Shown here: positions 37,861 to 51,034 of the stretch, piece after piece
How the letters are laid out: every line of letters starts with the position of its first letter
Position numbering within the stretch: the stretch's first letter is position 1
Assembly: GCF_047511655.1 (NCBI RefSeq)
Contig: NC_133397.1
Location: 11,867,501-11,931,500, forward strand
From: Castor canadensis
Taxonomy: Eukaryota > Chordata > Mammalia > Rodentia > Castoridae
Length of the DNA: 64,000 bases
Direction: 5' to 3'
Program-made: the position numbers and the translations under genes
Notes under the pieces: model-generated
What the model was told of the DNA's origin: nothing
Seen by the model: the letters and a program-made list of their open reading frames with translations, nothing else
Database searches by the model: none

Positions 37861-38559
37861 AAATGGATAAGTGTACTAAGAGCCAAATAATCCTGGGATG
37901 GAAACAAGATAGGGAGACAAAAGACTGGCAACCAAATAGTGAAATAACAGAAAAGTGAGTAGAGAATGAGAATGGGGTCAGAAGACTAAGACATTTTATT
38001 GTGAAAAAAGTTCTGCTGCTCCCCTTTATTATGTATGTGTGACGTAGTGAAGCAGGGTCAAGGCAGTTACATAGAAAATGGGGAGTGAGCTTACTCTAAC
38101 CCACTTAGTGGAGTCCCTCTGGATGGGTCACCTTTTTCCTCCATCATAGTCTTAGCTTGTAAAGCCAGTGCCTTCTGTCTTCTAGCCCATGTAGACCACT
38201 GTCTCCTGAAAGACTTAGCTCAGTCTTAATGCAGATCACTGCATACATAGCTATGATGTCAGTTATCTATGGCTCAGTGTCGCTCAGCAGTGTAAGCGGT
38301 GGTGGGTAACGGCCCAATCAGACCAATGGAAGCTGAGTCTTAAGGTTTTTTCATAGCAGGAGACACCCTTTTATGGGTTCCTCTAAAGCACTTAATTGTT
38401 TATTGAGAAGTCATATTTAATCAGATCTAGTCACTAATTTTTCACTTCCTGTATATCCTATGGTCTATATAAATTTGATCTTAGGATCAATAGTCAAATG
38501 ACTATGAGATTAGATCTTGCAAGCATAGTTAATGGGGAATATTTCCTAAAGCAGTTTGC

Positions 38560-38725
38560 TTAAAATTTCTTGGCCTCAGTTTGTTTTAAACAAAATGGAT
38601 ATAACAATATCTATCTAGTAATATCTACCTGGGAGTATTGTTATGAGAACTCAACGAGATAATACTCATAAAACATACAGTATATTGCCTGGTAAAGAAT
38701 ATATTCATAAGCAATAATTAAACCA
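38560..38725 (+). repeat. MIR SINE relic
   Basis: 'ttggcctcagtttgttttaa', 'aatatctacctgggagtatt' and 'gttatgagaactcaacgaga' follow the MIR right half. Confidence 0.7.
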
Positions 38726-38845
38726 AATGAGTTCTGAGGACCTACATGGCCTCATCTCAGAGTAATTTCATAAAAACAAAACAAAGAAAAACAAAAAACA
38801 GAGTTTACTACCACCAATAACTCAATATAGGGAGCACAGTATAGA

Positions 38846-39170
38846 CAGTCCCTGACTTAATGATGGTTCCCCTTACCATTTTTATGTTTTATGATGTCAC
38901 AAAAGCAATGCACATTCAGTAGAAATCATACTTGGAATTGTGATCTCTTCTCAGACTATCAACATTAGCATAATAATCTCTTTTGATGATAGACAACAGT
39001 GAGGAGCAGCTTCCAGTCATCCTTACAATCAACAGGGGACACCATGAACACCTTACAGTGTACTGTGTTGTTGAGCTGTGGTATTCAGTAGGACAGGTGT
39101 ATTAAATGAATTTTCAACTTATGATGTGTTTTTCAAGACATCACCTCTTATATGTTGAAGAGTTGCTATT
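38846..39170 (+). mobile_element. Non-autonomous DNA transposon relic
   Basis: Opens cagtccctgacttaatgatg, includes 'caatgcacattcagtagaaa' and 'ccttacagtgtactgtgttg', and ends 'ttcaacttatgatgtg', echoing the opening 'gacttaatgatgg' with related motif units. Matches a known mammalian MITE-like pattern; the family name is not certain. Confidence 0.65.
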
Positions 39171-41194
39171 CTTAAAATCTCTGTAGCTTTTTGAGAAAAA
39201 ACCTTCATAAAGTCAAATAAATATATCATGTTTTCTTTTTCACCATTGATACCCTTCATAATGTCCTTCAGAATAATATAAATTTACTTGCAAAACTCCC
39301 CAAATTCTACATATCAAAACTCTCTAGTACCCATTCCTGTGGCCTCTTTGTCTCTTCTTCTGTACTGTGCTAATTCTCACACTCCAAATAAATTTTAAAC
39401 TTCTCAAAGCCAAGGCCTTAAATACCCATAACAACTCATCCTGCTGTAAAGACATGAAAAGGTCACAGTACAAGGATGGAATGAAAGAGGAGAGTAATTA
39501 AAGGAAGGAGGAAAGAAGGGGTGAAAATCAAATACAGAAGGATTCAAGAGTATAGTGAGGCATTCTTTAATCAAAGAAAACTGGCTGAAACTCACTTGAG
39601 AGCTGGTGTGTCTGCTCGTGGAAGGCCTTCCTGGTCCAGCCTTAAGCTCTCCTCTGACACCTACTTAGAAATTAATGCAAAAGCACCTAATGTTGTGCAA
39701 GGTGTTACCAAGTCTGTACTATCTGCAGTGCTTTCTGCAAACAGCAAACCTGGGCTCCCTTCTCTGCAATACAGGCCCTGCGACCATAAATATACCTCAC
39801 CAAGAAAGCAATAGGAAGCATTGATCTGATATAAACTAAACAGATCTTATTTATTCATATGCAGTTGTTGTTTTTCTCTCCTTATGCATGTGCTACAATT
39901 CTCCCAAAACTAATTACTTAATTACAGATGGTGAAAGCATTTAAGGATTAAACTGAGATCCCTCACATGTAATGTGGAGGTAGAGATGTTTATTAACTGC
40001 TTCACTGAAAAATAATCCAACCTCTTTCACAGCCACTGAATCATTCATTAATCTGCCCCCTGCACCCATGTGTTTAATCAGCATTAGTCTCTCCAAGCTA
40101 CCACTAAATACTACTGGCCGTTTATTCTAAGCCCTTTAATTAATCACATTAGCAGTCATGTGTTGACCCTCTTCTTCCTGTGTACTACTCATGCAGTTTC
40201 CTGGGGAAAGAACAGAAACACATTTCCATCAATGGCTACAAGGCACTTTGTAACAAGTTATTCCTTTGAAACTGGAGTCACCAACATCTCACACAAGAGA
40301 GGTCAAAATGTGGCTATTTTTGCTTTGACATATGGATGTGGCTGACATTTTTATTCTACTCTGTTTTGTAGAAGAGGACAATAAGCTGCACACACAAGGC
40401 AGAATCTACTTCTCAGAAACATGGATTCTAACAAATCAAAGATCCACATAAATCAACATGCTTCTCTTCTCCAATGCCATGACCCCTGAGGGGAATGCAT
40501 CTGTCATGGAAAACCAGGTCATACTTCAGGATTAAACAACTCCAAAAACCTCCAAGAGCAGTGTTAGTCGAGTGACATTCTCATGACTGATCAATGCAGT
40601 CTGGGCCATTTGTGTTTCCCCATCACCTGAACATGAAGCCTTTTCACACTAGGAAGAAAATTGAAGAGAAGTAAAGGCTGGAGAATTACAAGTGGGCTTT
40701 TCAGTGTCTCAGCCTGGAATGACAGATGTCACTTCCAACTGTAAGGAGACAAAGACTTAAAATCTTTTACGTGTCCAGAAGGGAAGAGGAAGCAGAGAAT
40801 GGTAACTACTATTATTTATCTGAGAAGAAGTCCATTTATCTTTGCTGTAACCATTTATTGGTTATTGATATCAATACTTTACTCTGCTGTGGTGAACGCT
40901 AGTTTGCAAATAATTTTCTGTCTTATCTCATTTGTTTTGTTCTATTATGTTTTATATGTATCACATTCTATCACGTAATTTATTATAGCCCTGACTAAAC
41001 ATTTAGTGAACAGAAATTTAGTGGGGCAGTGCCCAACTCTAACACATATGTATTTGTACTACACCAATTCTTATAAGCCTTCTTAGTCTGGGTGCCATAA
41101 TTTAAACTTGCAGAGAAATTCTAAGGTGATGTGTGTGTAATTTTTCTTTGCAGAGAATCCATACTTTTCAGCAGTTTCTCAATACATTTTGTCT

Positions 41195-41290
41195 CTGCTG
41201 ATCTACTGACTCCTTGAGGGTTAAGACTGTTCAGTAAACTCTTGATCTTCCAATGCATCTGCTCAGTGCATGGCATGGCTAAGTAGATAA
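41195..41290 (+). repeat. L2 3'-end relic
   Basis: 'ctgactccttgagggttaag' and 'gctcagtgcatggcatggct' fit the L2 terminus. Confidence 0.5.
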
Positions 41291-41539
41291 AATGAGGAAA
41301 AGCAGGTGGGAGGCCCCAGAAGTCCTCCTAGAGATCATACAGGGATGTTCAGCAATTGAAACAATAGGAATGATACGATCTGGACCAAAAAGTCCAGCAA
41401 GAGGGTTCGAATGGCACTCAGAGTGTCAGGGAGACAGTCAGGATGCAGAATAAGGGTTCAAAAGGAGGCAGCAAGATCCAGAAGACAATTATTGTATATT
41501 GGCATTTTATAAAATGCTAAGAGAATCCTCTTTTCTGCC

Positions 41540-41605
41540 CTGGAAGGGAGGGAGGAAAAGAGGGAAGGAGAAAGAGGGAGTGAGGGAGGGAGAGAGGGAG
41601 ATGGA
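41540..41605 (+). repeat. GGGA/GAGG polypurine tract
   Basis: Nearly pure purine block built of ggga and gagg units; able to form triplex structure in principle. Confidence 0.85.
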
Positions 41606-42869
41606 GCATGCTGCTTTCTACCTTTGGATTCCTTCGGCCCATGAGGTATGACTGTGAAATGATTTGCTTCATTCAGCTAGTTGCAACTGCCCCCAAAAAA
41701 ACCATGCACTACCGTGCTTACCTTTCCCCAGGTGATTATCTGCTTTCTGTGAACTAATATTTTAACATTTGGGACATGAGCTATAAAGAAAGGTATATGA
41801 ATCTGTAAATGTATGGTTCAATGAATAATTATAAAATAACACCCTGTGTACATGCCATTTAAGTTAAAGTCAAAAAACCCTATTAGAACCAGAAGCCCCC
41901 CCTGGTGTCCTTTCCCTTCTTCCCTTCCAGGAGAAACATCTGCCCTGCCATTACATTAATGTTCTCTGTTGTCTTTTGGTTTTACCTCCAATGCCCTTGC
42001 ATTATCTTACCTAATTATTAATGTGTCCTAACCACTATGACTTAGGGGCAAGACATCAGGAGCACAGAGTTCAATGTCTAGGTCTGCACAGGCGGTAAAG
42101 GCCCAGAGCACCATCTCATCTAGCTCCTGGCTCCAATCTTCAACCAGAGCTCACCCAAGTGTAGTTGCTAAGGAGCACACACTCACGACTTCTGAGCCAC
42201 ATCACCTCTCAGAGAGCACAGCAGAACTTATTTTCACATCGGTGCCCTGGCTGTGTTTCTATAAAGCTCATTTGACTTAGCTAGAAAAAAAGGAAAAGGA
42301 AAAGAAAAAAGTCAGTAGTGGGACACCAAGTGAACTGCTCACTGGTTGGCATGGGGAAATGCTGGCTGGCTCGCTCTAGCACATTGTATTGGAAGGGTCA
42401 TGACTCTGATTTCTATGTGAACAAACCTTTCATTTAAAAACCTTGTTAAATCAACAGCTCGGACCAAATCTCAGAAATCATCCTGTCAAAACTCAAATTT
42501 GAAAGAGCAAGACACACAGGCTAAGAGAGAGGAAGTAACTTTTTCAAAGTCACACAAATATGAAAGGTAGTGGCAGATAATCAGGTCTTGTAAATAAAAT
42601 TCCTTAAACATGTCAAGAACCCAGGAAAGGTAAAGTCATGATGATGTTACCTTTTCATTTCAGGCTGGCCAGCCCTGTTTGTTCACAGTCTATTTTGATG
42701 AGGTTCTGGGCAACAAGCCAGGTCACTCCAGGGATTTAGATAAAGCTAACAGAAATAGGTTCACTTTTTTCTCTAAACACAACATTGAGATTGAAATTAA
42801 ATAATTCAGAACAGGGGTAGCTCACCACTGTCCCCACAAGAATGTTCCAGAAGCCACTGGCACGTGTTA

Positions 42870-43060
42870 TTCAATAATAACCCCTCACACCTACTGAATG
42901 CACAGCACTCTACAGTTTGCAAAATGCTTTCATACCAGTTACCACACATGATTACCATAAGCTTCCTTTGAGAAGACGACAAGGCTGGTTTGTCTTATTC
43001 CTATTTTTTAAAGAAAGCAACTGAGTATTATCTGTGATCATAAAATTACAGAGCAGTGGA
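42870..43060 (-). repeat. MIR SINE relic, minus strand
   Basis: 'cacctactgaatgcacagca', 'gcaaaatgctttcataccag' and 'ctattttttaaagaaagcaa' fit the MIR complement. Confidence 0.6.
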
Positions 43061-43694
43061 GACTGACTGCTACTCCATTACTACACTTGGTGACAGGAAA
43101 GGAGAGAGCTGGGGAGATGGTGCCACAAACTTCATCATTAGGTGACACTGAAAAATATTGCAAACAGGTGATAATTGTTAAATCTGGAGCTCAATCATCT
43201 TTACATGCCTCTAACTTTGAAGGATCTCTAGGGATAATTAGATTTAAACACAACTTTATCTATGAAGAAGTTCTAGAATCATAAATATCACCAAGTATTC
43301 AATTCTCCTACAATGATTCAGTCTTTCATTTTGTAACATGGCATGTCTCTGTATACTTAATTCGGCATGTAAGACCTACAAGAAGCTTCATAAATTACCT
43401 TGACCTATCGCTTTGATTGGGGGGGAGGGTGTGTGAAGAAATTGAATCCAAGCAAAAGAAGTAATTTTTCCCAGTTGACATAAACAAATCCACGTGACAA
43501 TGAGAATGAGTACCCACACTCACTAGCCCCAATTCACATCCCTTCTGCTACACTGATTCATTTTAACCCTCTTGACCTGATGTGTACTTAAGCAATTCAC
43601 ATAGAGCATTTTATCAAGGGCCCATCAGCACTTGTGAATATGTTTTATTATATGTTATCTCACTAAGGCACCCCTCCTTCACTAACTTTCTACC

Positions 43695-43830
43695 TGACAT
43701 TTCCTCTCTCTGAACCTGAGGTCCTAACCTATGAAATGCAAATAACCCCATGGCTCCCTCTTGGAACTGTTGTGAACTATAAGCAGATACCAAATGGAAA
43801 GGTTGTTATCAGTATTTACTATTGGCTATG
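43695..43830 (+). repeat. MIR SINE relic
   Basis: 'tctctgaacctgaggtccta' and 'tggaactgttgtgaactata' fit the MIR right half. Confidence 0.55.
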
Positions 43831-44039
43831 CATTCTGTGCAATCTTATTATGCCACTGTATCTCTCTGTGTGTCGATTTTTCTTTCTGTAAAAGGGAGAT
43901 ACCATGGTCTTACATCAAGGTCAGAGTGATGTTGCAATGACATTTGTAGACATTAATATCTCCTGATCTCTTGTAAATAAAATGCATTATAGTTATTGAT
44001 CCCTCACCAATACTCATTACTAGTTCATTGATCTACATT

Positions 44040-44215
44040 AGGCATTCTTTTACTCATTCAACCAATATTAATTTTTCACTTACTGTGTGCCCAGTACAAT
44101 GCAGAGAAAAATTTCATAGAAAAAAAGCTGATCCAGTTCTTGCCTTCAAGAAAAAGACAACTGCAAGATAAAAGGACATGGATACAAATAAAATAGAATG
44201 ATTCTAAAAGGGTAT
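44040..44215 (+). repeat. Ancient L2-type repeat
   Basis: 'ctcattcaaccaatattaat', 'cttactgtgtgcccagtaca' and 'agttcttgccttcaagaaaa' are in family order. Confidence 0.55.
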
Positions 44216-45139
44216 ATGCAAATATTTCAGGGACAGCAGCAAAGTGATGTCTCACTCTTTGATTAGTCTGTTAGGAGGAAGGATTTTCCACTGCTTTGGA
44301 ACAGAACAAAATAAAAGAGACAATAATTAGAATCTTCCTCCGTGCTCCTCCCCAAGTCAGAACAAGGGAATTCTAGTCTGGCAGGCTTCTCTAGAAAGCC
44401 TCCCCTGCGACCCAACCACAATTAGCAACTTCCATGAATCTTACTAGTCCATCTGTACATTTTTGGTATATATACTCCCACTTGTTGTCTTATAGTTGTT
44501 TGTAAATGTAGCTTTGATCTTGCCAGGAAGACATTAACTATGCCATTCATTTCTCCCTCCCTCCTTTTTCTTTCATCCACACTTACACTTTAACTATATT
44601 TAATAGCCTCAAAGATATTTATGGGTATAGACTGAATTGAATGGACTTGACTACCTGACAAAGGACAGGCTTGCCAACTCTCACAGCCAGTTCAGCTTCC
44701 TACGTGTCTTGTAACTCTCTTATTAGGGATCTATTTCAGCTAGGTAATATACCTGGGTGAAGCCAGCCCAGGATTTTACCCCACTGATAGAGATGCTAGG
44801 AGAATGCTGAAGGACCCACACCCCAAATATGTATTTTAACAATTATCATCTTATAGCACCAACATGCATGTGTGCGGTATAAAACAAACAAAAGCAAATA
44901 AATCCAGAGCCTAATCAGACAGTAAAGGACGAGTGGCTTAACTTTAGAATCTTCTCATCAGCCCTACATGTACTGTGGCATTCCATGTCCACAACAATGG
45001 AACCACTCAGGATATCTCAGACCTCTCCTGGTCCCTACTTCACCATCTTTCCGTACCATGTTCCTGACTCGCTCCTCTTTACAAATGCCTATATCCATAG
45101 CATACTAATATATGGATCCATGACAACGTTTAAAACTAA

Positions 45140-45240
45140 AAAAATACCTTGGGTCCCTCTCCTAAACATTCTGATTCAGGTCTGGAACACAGCCCAGGAA
45201 GATGGATTTAACAACTGATTCAAATGTGTATTCTTGGTGA
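45140..45240 (-). mobile_element. MER5-type (hAT-Charlie) relic, minus strand
   Basis: 'ctaaacattctgattcaggt' and 'gatggatttaacaactgatt' are the complement of the MER5 middle. Confidence 0.6.
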
Positions 45241-46379
45241 GATGCATAATGGAGTGAGACCCCTGTCTATTTACATGGTCAACAGAGGTCTAATAAAAAG
45301 ACTTGTGTTCATTCAAAGCCACCAGAGATTTTATGACTAAGAAATGATCAAACCTCCTACTCATTCCAGGTCTTCCTGGTACAACAGTTGACAAAAGACA
45401 TAAGACTCATTCTTACCAGTCATTCTTTATTCCAGACAGTGACCACAGAAGAATAAAAAGAGTATTTCAAAGCCTTAAAAGTATATATTTACCATAATAT
45501 GAAGAGAGAATTTGATTTGAGCATATGACTTCCTTTGGAAAGCAAGAAAGAAACAGAGTGCAATGGTTCCAATTTTATATTAAAACATCCCTGTGAATTA
45601 GGTGAGAGATTCTGCCAATATTTCAAGCTGGAAGGAGACGACTTGAGGTTTTTATGAATAGCTGCTGTCATCCAGATGGAATTTCCCCTTTGCTTTTCAG
45701 TCATGTATTATTATTGTAATATTTCTAAAATCACTTTTGATATAATAAACTTGAAAAATCAAAGTCTCATGGATGCATGGGGTTTTTTATTGTAAAATAA
45801 ACAGCAGGGCAGGAGGAAATTGTTAGTGTTTCATTTTAGTTAAGACATCTCATTTTGATGAAGGTCCTCAAGGGCAAGAGGCAATGCATACACATTTCAA
45901 ATTGGTGGCATTACACCAAAACAGAGATATTAAGGAAAAATGCAATAAAAGATAGTGTTATATACAAGTGGAAAAAACAGAGCCCAGTCTCACTGGTAGC
46001 ACAGCAACACTTAACAACACCTTGGCTGGGATCAGCATTCCTGTATCTCTTAAAAAACACAGATACATGCCTACTTCTACCAAAGGGCCTTAATGAGCAG
46101 AAGTAGAGAGTTTCATTCCTTTTATTTTTCTTCTATTCATGGATGCAAAGTATAATTCACTTGAACATGACTAAAAGAGATTCTCAAATTCTGACCCACT
46201 AATAACACTGCCCATTTTCTGACCTGAGAAAATTTGGTCAGGTACACAAATGATAAAATAACTGGAAGGAGATGAGTATCTTTTAAAGTATGGGATAAAC
46301 AGGATTGAGATGGGGTTAATACTTGATTATCAATTTATCTCTCATCTGTGAAAGTCTATTTTTATTAAGTCATAAAAAT

Positions 46380-46480
46380 GTATAATTCCATTCAAATATA
46401 TTTATTAAGAACCAAGAAAGACAATGTGAGATAAAAATTAGTGTGTCTATAATTTAGTTCCTATCCCATAATGGGATACC
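46380..46480 (+). repeat. Ancient L2-type repeat, short
   Basis: 'ccattcaaatatatttatta' and 'tagttcctatcccataatgg' match the same repeat as at 44040. Confidence 0.4.
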
Positions 46481-46879
46481 AAGTATCATTGATCATATTA
46501 CTCAGGATAGACTATATCTTACTGAGTTATCCCCAAATTTTAGTAGTTTGCCACAGTAAAGCTTTTTTATTTTGCTTTGTTTTGGTTTTGGTCACTCACA
46601 TGAAGTCTAATTTAAAGTCAATTGTCTCCTTGGTGGTTCTCTATCCTGGTGGCTTTCACCTTTCAACCCTACCATGTTGGAGTTCCTCTTTCAAACTGTA
46701 AGGACAGAAGAGGCCAAAGTTGGAAAAGCTCCCAAGACTAGTAACTATTCTGGCCAAAAGTGTCACATAAGTGCTCACATTTCTGTTAGTAAGGACCCAG
46801 GCACATGAGGCTAAAACACTAGGCACAGGAAGCCAGAGATACGAAATCTCCTCATGTGTCCAGAAATAGTGACTAGAAC

Positions 46880-47150
46880 ATAGCACTGCATCTGCTATAG
46901 GGAGCAGATTAAATGTACTGGGAAGTCAGATACAGAAGAGAGCTCTGTCATTCTGTGTGGTTGGGGAAAGTTTTCCCAGGGGGGTAAGATTAGAGTTGCT
47001 TTCAAAATAGATTAGGTAGAGAATACAGACACACGCCATATGGAAGGAACACTGTGATCAAGCACTGAAGGTAGGAAGAAGGACTGCATTTTTAGATGAT
47101 AGTAAATAAGCCTGCTGAACAGCTGATGAATAGTAGAAGACAAGTATGCA
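46880..47150 (+). repeat. Ancient L2-type repeat
   Basis: Purine-rich phrases such as 'ggggaaagttttcccagggg' and 'tatggaaggaacactgtgat' match the interior of the same repeat group. Confidence 0.4.
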
Positions 47151-47448
47151 CAAGCAGCTAGAGGTGGATCAGATTTTGAAGTATAGGAAGAACATAAAAG
47201 TACTTTTTCCATGGAGCAGCATTGTGGTCTGGAAAGGCAGACTACCCAGGTAATCCTAACTATGATACAGATGTCCAATCCAGCAAGTAGAAGCCTCTCA
47301 CTTTCTTAAATCATCCCATCACCTCAATTACCCAAATGATCACTGATTGCTACTCATTATTCTTTCTATAGAGATGTTAAAGTCATACTCCCCTCCATTT
47401 GGCCACTACTTCTGCCTTATTCCAGGTCTTTGGATTGGCTTATTTACT

Positions 47449-47805
47449 GCTATGGCCTGAATGTTTCTGTCCCTGCAAAATTCTTTTGTTAAAACAATAA
47501 TTTTCAGTGAGATGGTAGTTGATGATTGTCTCTAGGGGCCTTTGGGAAGTGCTTATGTCATGAGTATGGAGTTCAGATGGTGAGATTAGTGTCCTTAAAC
47601 GAAGATACAAAACTCTCCCCCAATCCTTACCGTGTGAACCAATAGCAGGAAAGTAGTATTCTACAAGCCACAAAGCAGTTTCTCACCAGGAACCAAGACG
47701 AGTCTTGATGCTGGACTTCCATCTGAGAGAGTTCTCTGTGAGAAATAAGTCTCTGTTGCTTAAGCCACACAGTCTTCAGTATTTGTTATCACAGCTCAAA
47801 CTAAG
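47449..47805 (+). mobile_element. MLT1-type LTR (ERVL-MaLR)
   Basis: Opening 'ctatggcctgaatgtttctg', middle 'gagattagtgtccttaaac', poly(A) region 'gagaaataagtctctgttgc' and ending 'tatcacagctcaaactaaga' match the MLT1 pattern. No internal region. Confidence 0.82.
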
Positions 47806-48056
47806 AGGCCTGGTCTCCTGCCACAGGCCCTTCAGTGGTGTCCCTGCCTCTGGCCTTTCCCCTTCAGTTTAAGCCTGATAGTGAGGGCTAACTAGTGCCC
47901 CAGAAGGACTCTTTTCTGAATATGCTTATGCCTACTTTGGTACCAATAACAAACTATTTGAGACTTTTGTGAAAATAGCAGATTTTCATTACCCTTGTAC
48001 CCTTGAACAGAATTTAAATAGGCTGTTCCTTCCTTTTAACTGAAATCCCTCTTGTC

Positions 48057-48388
48057 TTAATCTATTTTCTGCTGCTGTACAGACTGGGCACATTTTAAAC
48101 TTTATTCAACTCACAGTTCTGGAGGCAGGAAAGTCCAAGATTGAAGAACTGCAGCTGCAAAAGACCAAGGACTGCCACACTGTGTCATAATATGGCAGGA
48201 CAGGTAAGGGCAGGAGAAAAAGAACAGGAGAGGACTCACTTTACAATAAAGTCACTCCCTTATAGCTGCATTATAGCTTCATGAAGACAGAGCCCTCATG
48301 ACCTGATTATCTCTTTAAGGTCCCACCTTGGTATTTAATGACAATTAAATTTCAACATTAGTTTTGGAGTGACCATTCACACCGTAGC
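48057..48388 (-). mobile_element. MaLR-type LTR (MLT1/MST group), minus strand
   Basis: On the + strand it reads as the complement: 'acagttctggaggcaggaaa', 'gagccctcatgacctgatta', 'aaggtcccaccttgg' and 'attcacaccgtagca'. It lies 250 bp from the + strand MLT1 copy in opposite orientation. Confidence 0.8.
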
Positions 48389-48394
48389 ACCTTC

Positions 48395-48515
48395 CCACTC
48401 TTTCCTGCTCAGAAAAGTCCTATTTATTCTGCAAAGCTTCTTTGTAAAACAGCTTCATCCTGATCGCTCCCATAGTTAGTAATTCCCTCTCTGACCTTTT
48501 AAAAAATTAGTTTCC
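48395..48515 (+). repeat. L2 relic
   Basis: 'agaaaagtcctatttattct' then 'cttcatcctgatcgctccc' fits an L2 interior segment. Confidence 0.4.
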
Positions 48516-48689
48516 ATTAGCTTCCATTAGTTCACATTGTTCATGTCGCAGCCATTTCTCTCCGTATAATGTGAGCCCAAGTGAGAACAGAGAGTGCGTC
48601 TTCTTCGCTGCGGCATTATTTCTATTATTGTTAATGATAATGGAATGATACAGAATATTGCAAAGGAGGAATAAGGCACAATTCTTCAA

Positions 48690-48900
48690 TAATACCTAAT
48701 ATTTACTAAGACCTTATTCTGAGCCAATCACTATGCTGTGTATTTACTTATTATCTCATTTTAAACTGATCAAAGTCCCTTAAGGAAAGACATTTTAAAG
48801 ATGAATAAACTAAGGAAGATAGGCACTAAGCATCTCATCTGAGGCCAAACAGCCACGGAGCCAGGATTTGCATCCACACGCTCAAAAATAGAACCTTTAC
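48690..48900 (-). repeat. MIR SINE relic, minus strand
   Basis: 'tatttactaagaccttattc', 'gagccaatcactatgctgtg', 'gatgaataaactaaggaaga' and 'acggagccaggatttgcatc' cover a nearly complete MIR. Confidence 0.75.
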
Positions 48901-49374
48901 GCAAAGCCGCTCCAAGATGGGGTTCAGAGGCAGAAACACAGAAATCAATTAAGACAACTTTAAAGCAAGAAGTGTTGATGGAATTGGAAACAAGCTGCTT
49001 GCCCTTGGTAATTTAGAAATAGGCTGAGTATGTGCTTGTAGAAGTGATTATTCAGTACATTTTTAAATAGAAACCATGCTTTATTAACTACGTGTTATGT
49101 CTGTGGTTAGATTCACACTTTTGACACCATGAAAATAAATAAATACCTCATGATCAAGATAAATCCATCATTGGTTCCACTGCATGAGAAGAAAATACCT
49201 TGGAGAACAAGCGAAACACAAATATAAGCATCCACATTACTCTTCACTGTTTAACATAAACACTTACTCACTTTTATTAAACGTGAAAGGGTCTCCATCA
49301 ACCAGTAATGTAATTATTAAAAGTTTACCCTAGATTCTCACTCCTGTGGTATAGGTTATAAGGGAATTTAAATT

Positions 49375-49500
49375 GAGAGAAGGAGGTGGATAAAGGAGAG
49401 GGAAAGAGAAAGATGAGGGGGAGAGAGAGAGAAGGAGGGACATTGGAGAGGAGAAGAGAGAAATGGAAAGGAAGGAAAGGGAAAGGGAGGGAGGAATAGT
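49375..49500 (+). repeat. GA-rich polypurine tract
   Basis: About 125 bp of almost uninterrupted purines (gaga, aagg, ggag blocks) on the + strand. Confidence 0.9.
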
Positions 49501-49549
49501 AAGACCCCTGGCTCCTAAGAACTATCAATTCTAATTTAATTCTCTTCAA

Positions 49550-50340
49550 GCAATGTTTATTAAACTTCTACCTAGCAGCATGGATAGCAGTCAATGACAG
49601 CAATACTAGTAGGAACATCACAGATACCGACCCTCTTCCTAAAGCACTCAATAGTCACAAAACACACACAGACACAGCCAGGTAGTGTCAACAAACTAAG
49701 GAAGTAGCCAGGTACAGTGGAAGCACCTGGAAGTGCCCGTAAGGCAGATCTGGCAAGTCAGAAGGCTGCCAAGAGGAGGTGTTCTTTAAACTAAGACCTG
49801 CAGAGAGAACTTTCTTACTGGGAGAAGACGGGAAGAAAGAATCGCAGAAGACAGAATGAAAGCAGTAACACAAGCAAGAGTCCGGGCTATAAGCTGATAA
49901 ACAGTTTAAAACAAACAAACTTAATTAACGAGGATGAGGCAAGAAGTGAGAGAGCAGGTAGCAAAAGATGAGGTGGGGCAGTAAGCAAGACCTGGGCCAT
50001 GAAGCTACTACATGGACCTTAGATATTTTCTTAAAAGGGGAGGGAGAGGAGGAGGAGAATAAAGAAGAGAGGAGTGGAAGAGGAGGACAGAGAACAGAGG
50101 ACTAGAAATGTCACTGAGAGTTTCAAGCATAAAAACAACCTAAAATATACACATATTTTAGAAATCACTTTGCTTACAGTGCAGGGAGATGATATGGGAA
50201 GAACACCAGGATCAGGGGAACAATTAGCAGGTGGTGGCAGCAATTAAGATGGGGCTTCCTGGTTCTGGGAATGGTTAGGTAATGGACTAAAATGTAAAGA
50301 TGAGAAAAGTATTTGTTAAGGCGAACCAGTAGGACTTAAA
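49550..50340 (+). repeat. Ancient L2-type repeat, long
   Basis: Starts 'caatgtttattaaacttcta', then 'aggaggtgttctttaaacta', 'agacctgcagagagaacttt', 'gcaagacctgggccatgaag' and 'ggacttaaacctgctcatgt'. It resembles the 44040 and 46880 repeats at greater length. Right end uncertain. Confidence 0.5.
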
Positions 50341-51034
50341 CCTGCTCATGTGTGGGGCCAGGATGAGAGAAAAAGTGTTATGTCTTACAACTGCAGGAAG
50401 ACCTTATGATCCATCAAGGAAACGAAAGACAAAAAGGAAAGCACAGGTCTCCAGATTAAAGAAGTGTTCATCTTAGAACCGTGCACTTTCAGTGTCTGTG
50501 AACTGCTTCAGGACATGTCTTCTGGGAAGCTGGATATGTGAGTCCTTAGCTCCGTTATGGACTTATCAGATGGAAATGTGATGAAAGTCCAAGAAGCAGA
50601 CACAATAACACAATGAAGAAGCACTGAGAAGGGAATCTGGAAATAGAATCCTGAAGAAAACCAATGTTCAAGTGACAAGTTGAAAGATATGAGCCCCTGA
50701 GCCTCAATATATGTATATATGGAAATGTTACAATGAAATCCCTGTATAAATATCATATATTAATAAAAAAAGTTAAAGACAAAGATGAATAGCAAGAGAA
50801 GCTGACAGAAAACCAGCAAATATAGTAGAATACCAGGTAAGTGGAGGGCTTATCTGTACCACATGCTTCTCAGAAGTAGAGTAAGGAAGGAACCCAAAAG
50901 CATCTGTCCTATCAATACCACAGGCACTATTCACCCCTCCCTGAGAGGTGTGCAGTGAAGTGATGGGTGCACAAGACAACGTGGGATCAAGTGTGTGTGT
51001 GGATAACTCTTTCAAAACAAGAGTCTATCTCAAG

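Larger units (their letters stand above)
39171..42869. other. Intergenic DNA
   Basis: One L2 relic and a GGGA polypurine tract. 39.9-40.2 kb is rich in TAATTA-type homeodomain-like sites, a weak hint of regulatory sequence only. Confidence 0.45.
43061..47448. other. Intergenic DNA with old repeats
   Basis: MIR, L2 and MER5 relics as listed. No coding frame with family similarity. Confidence 0.5.
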
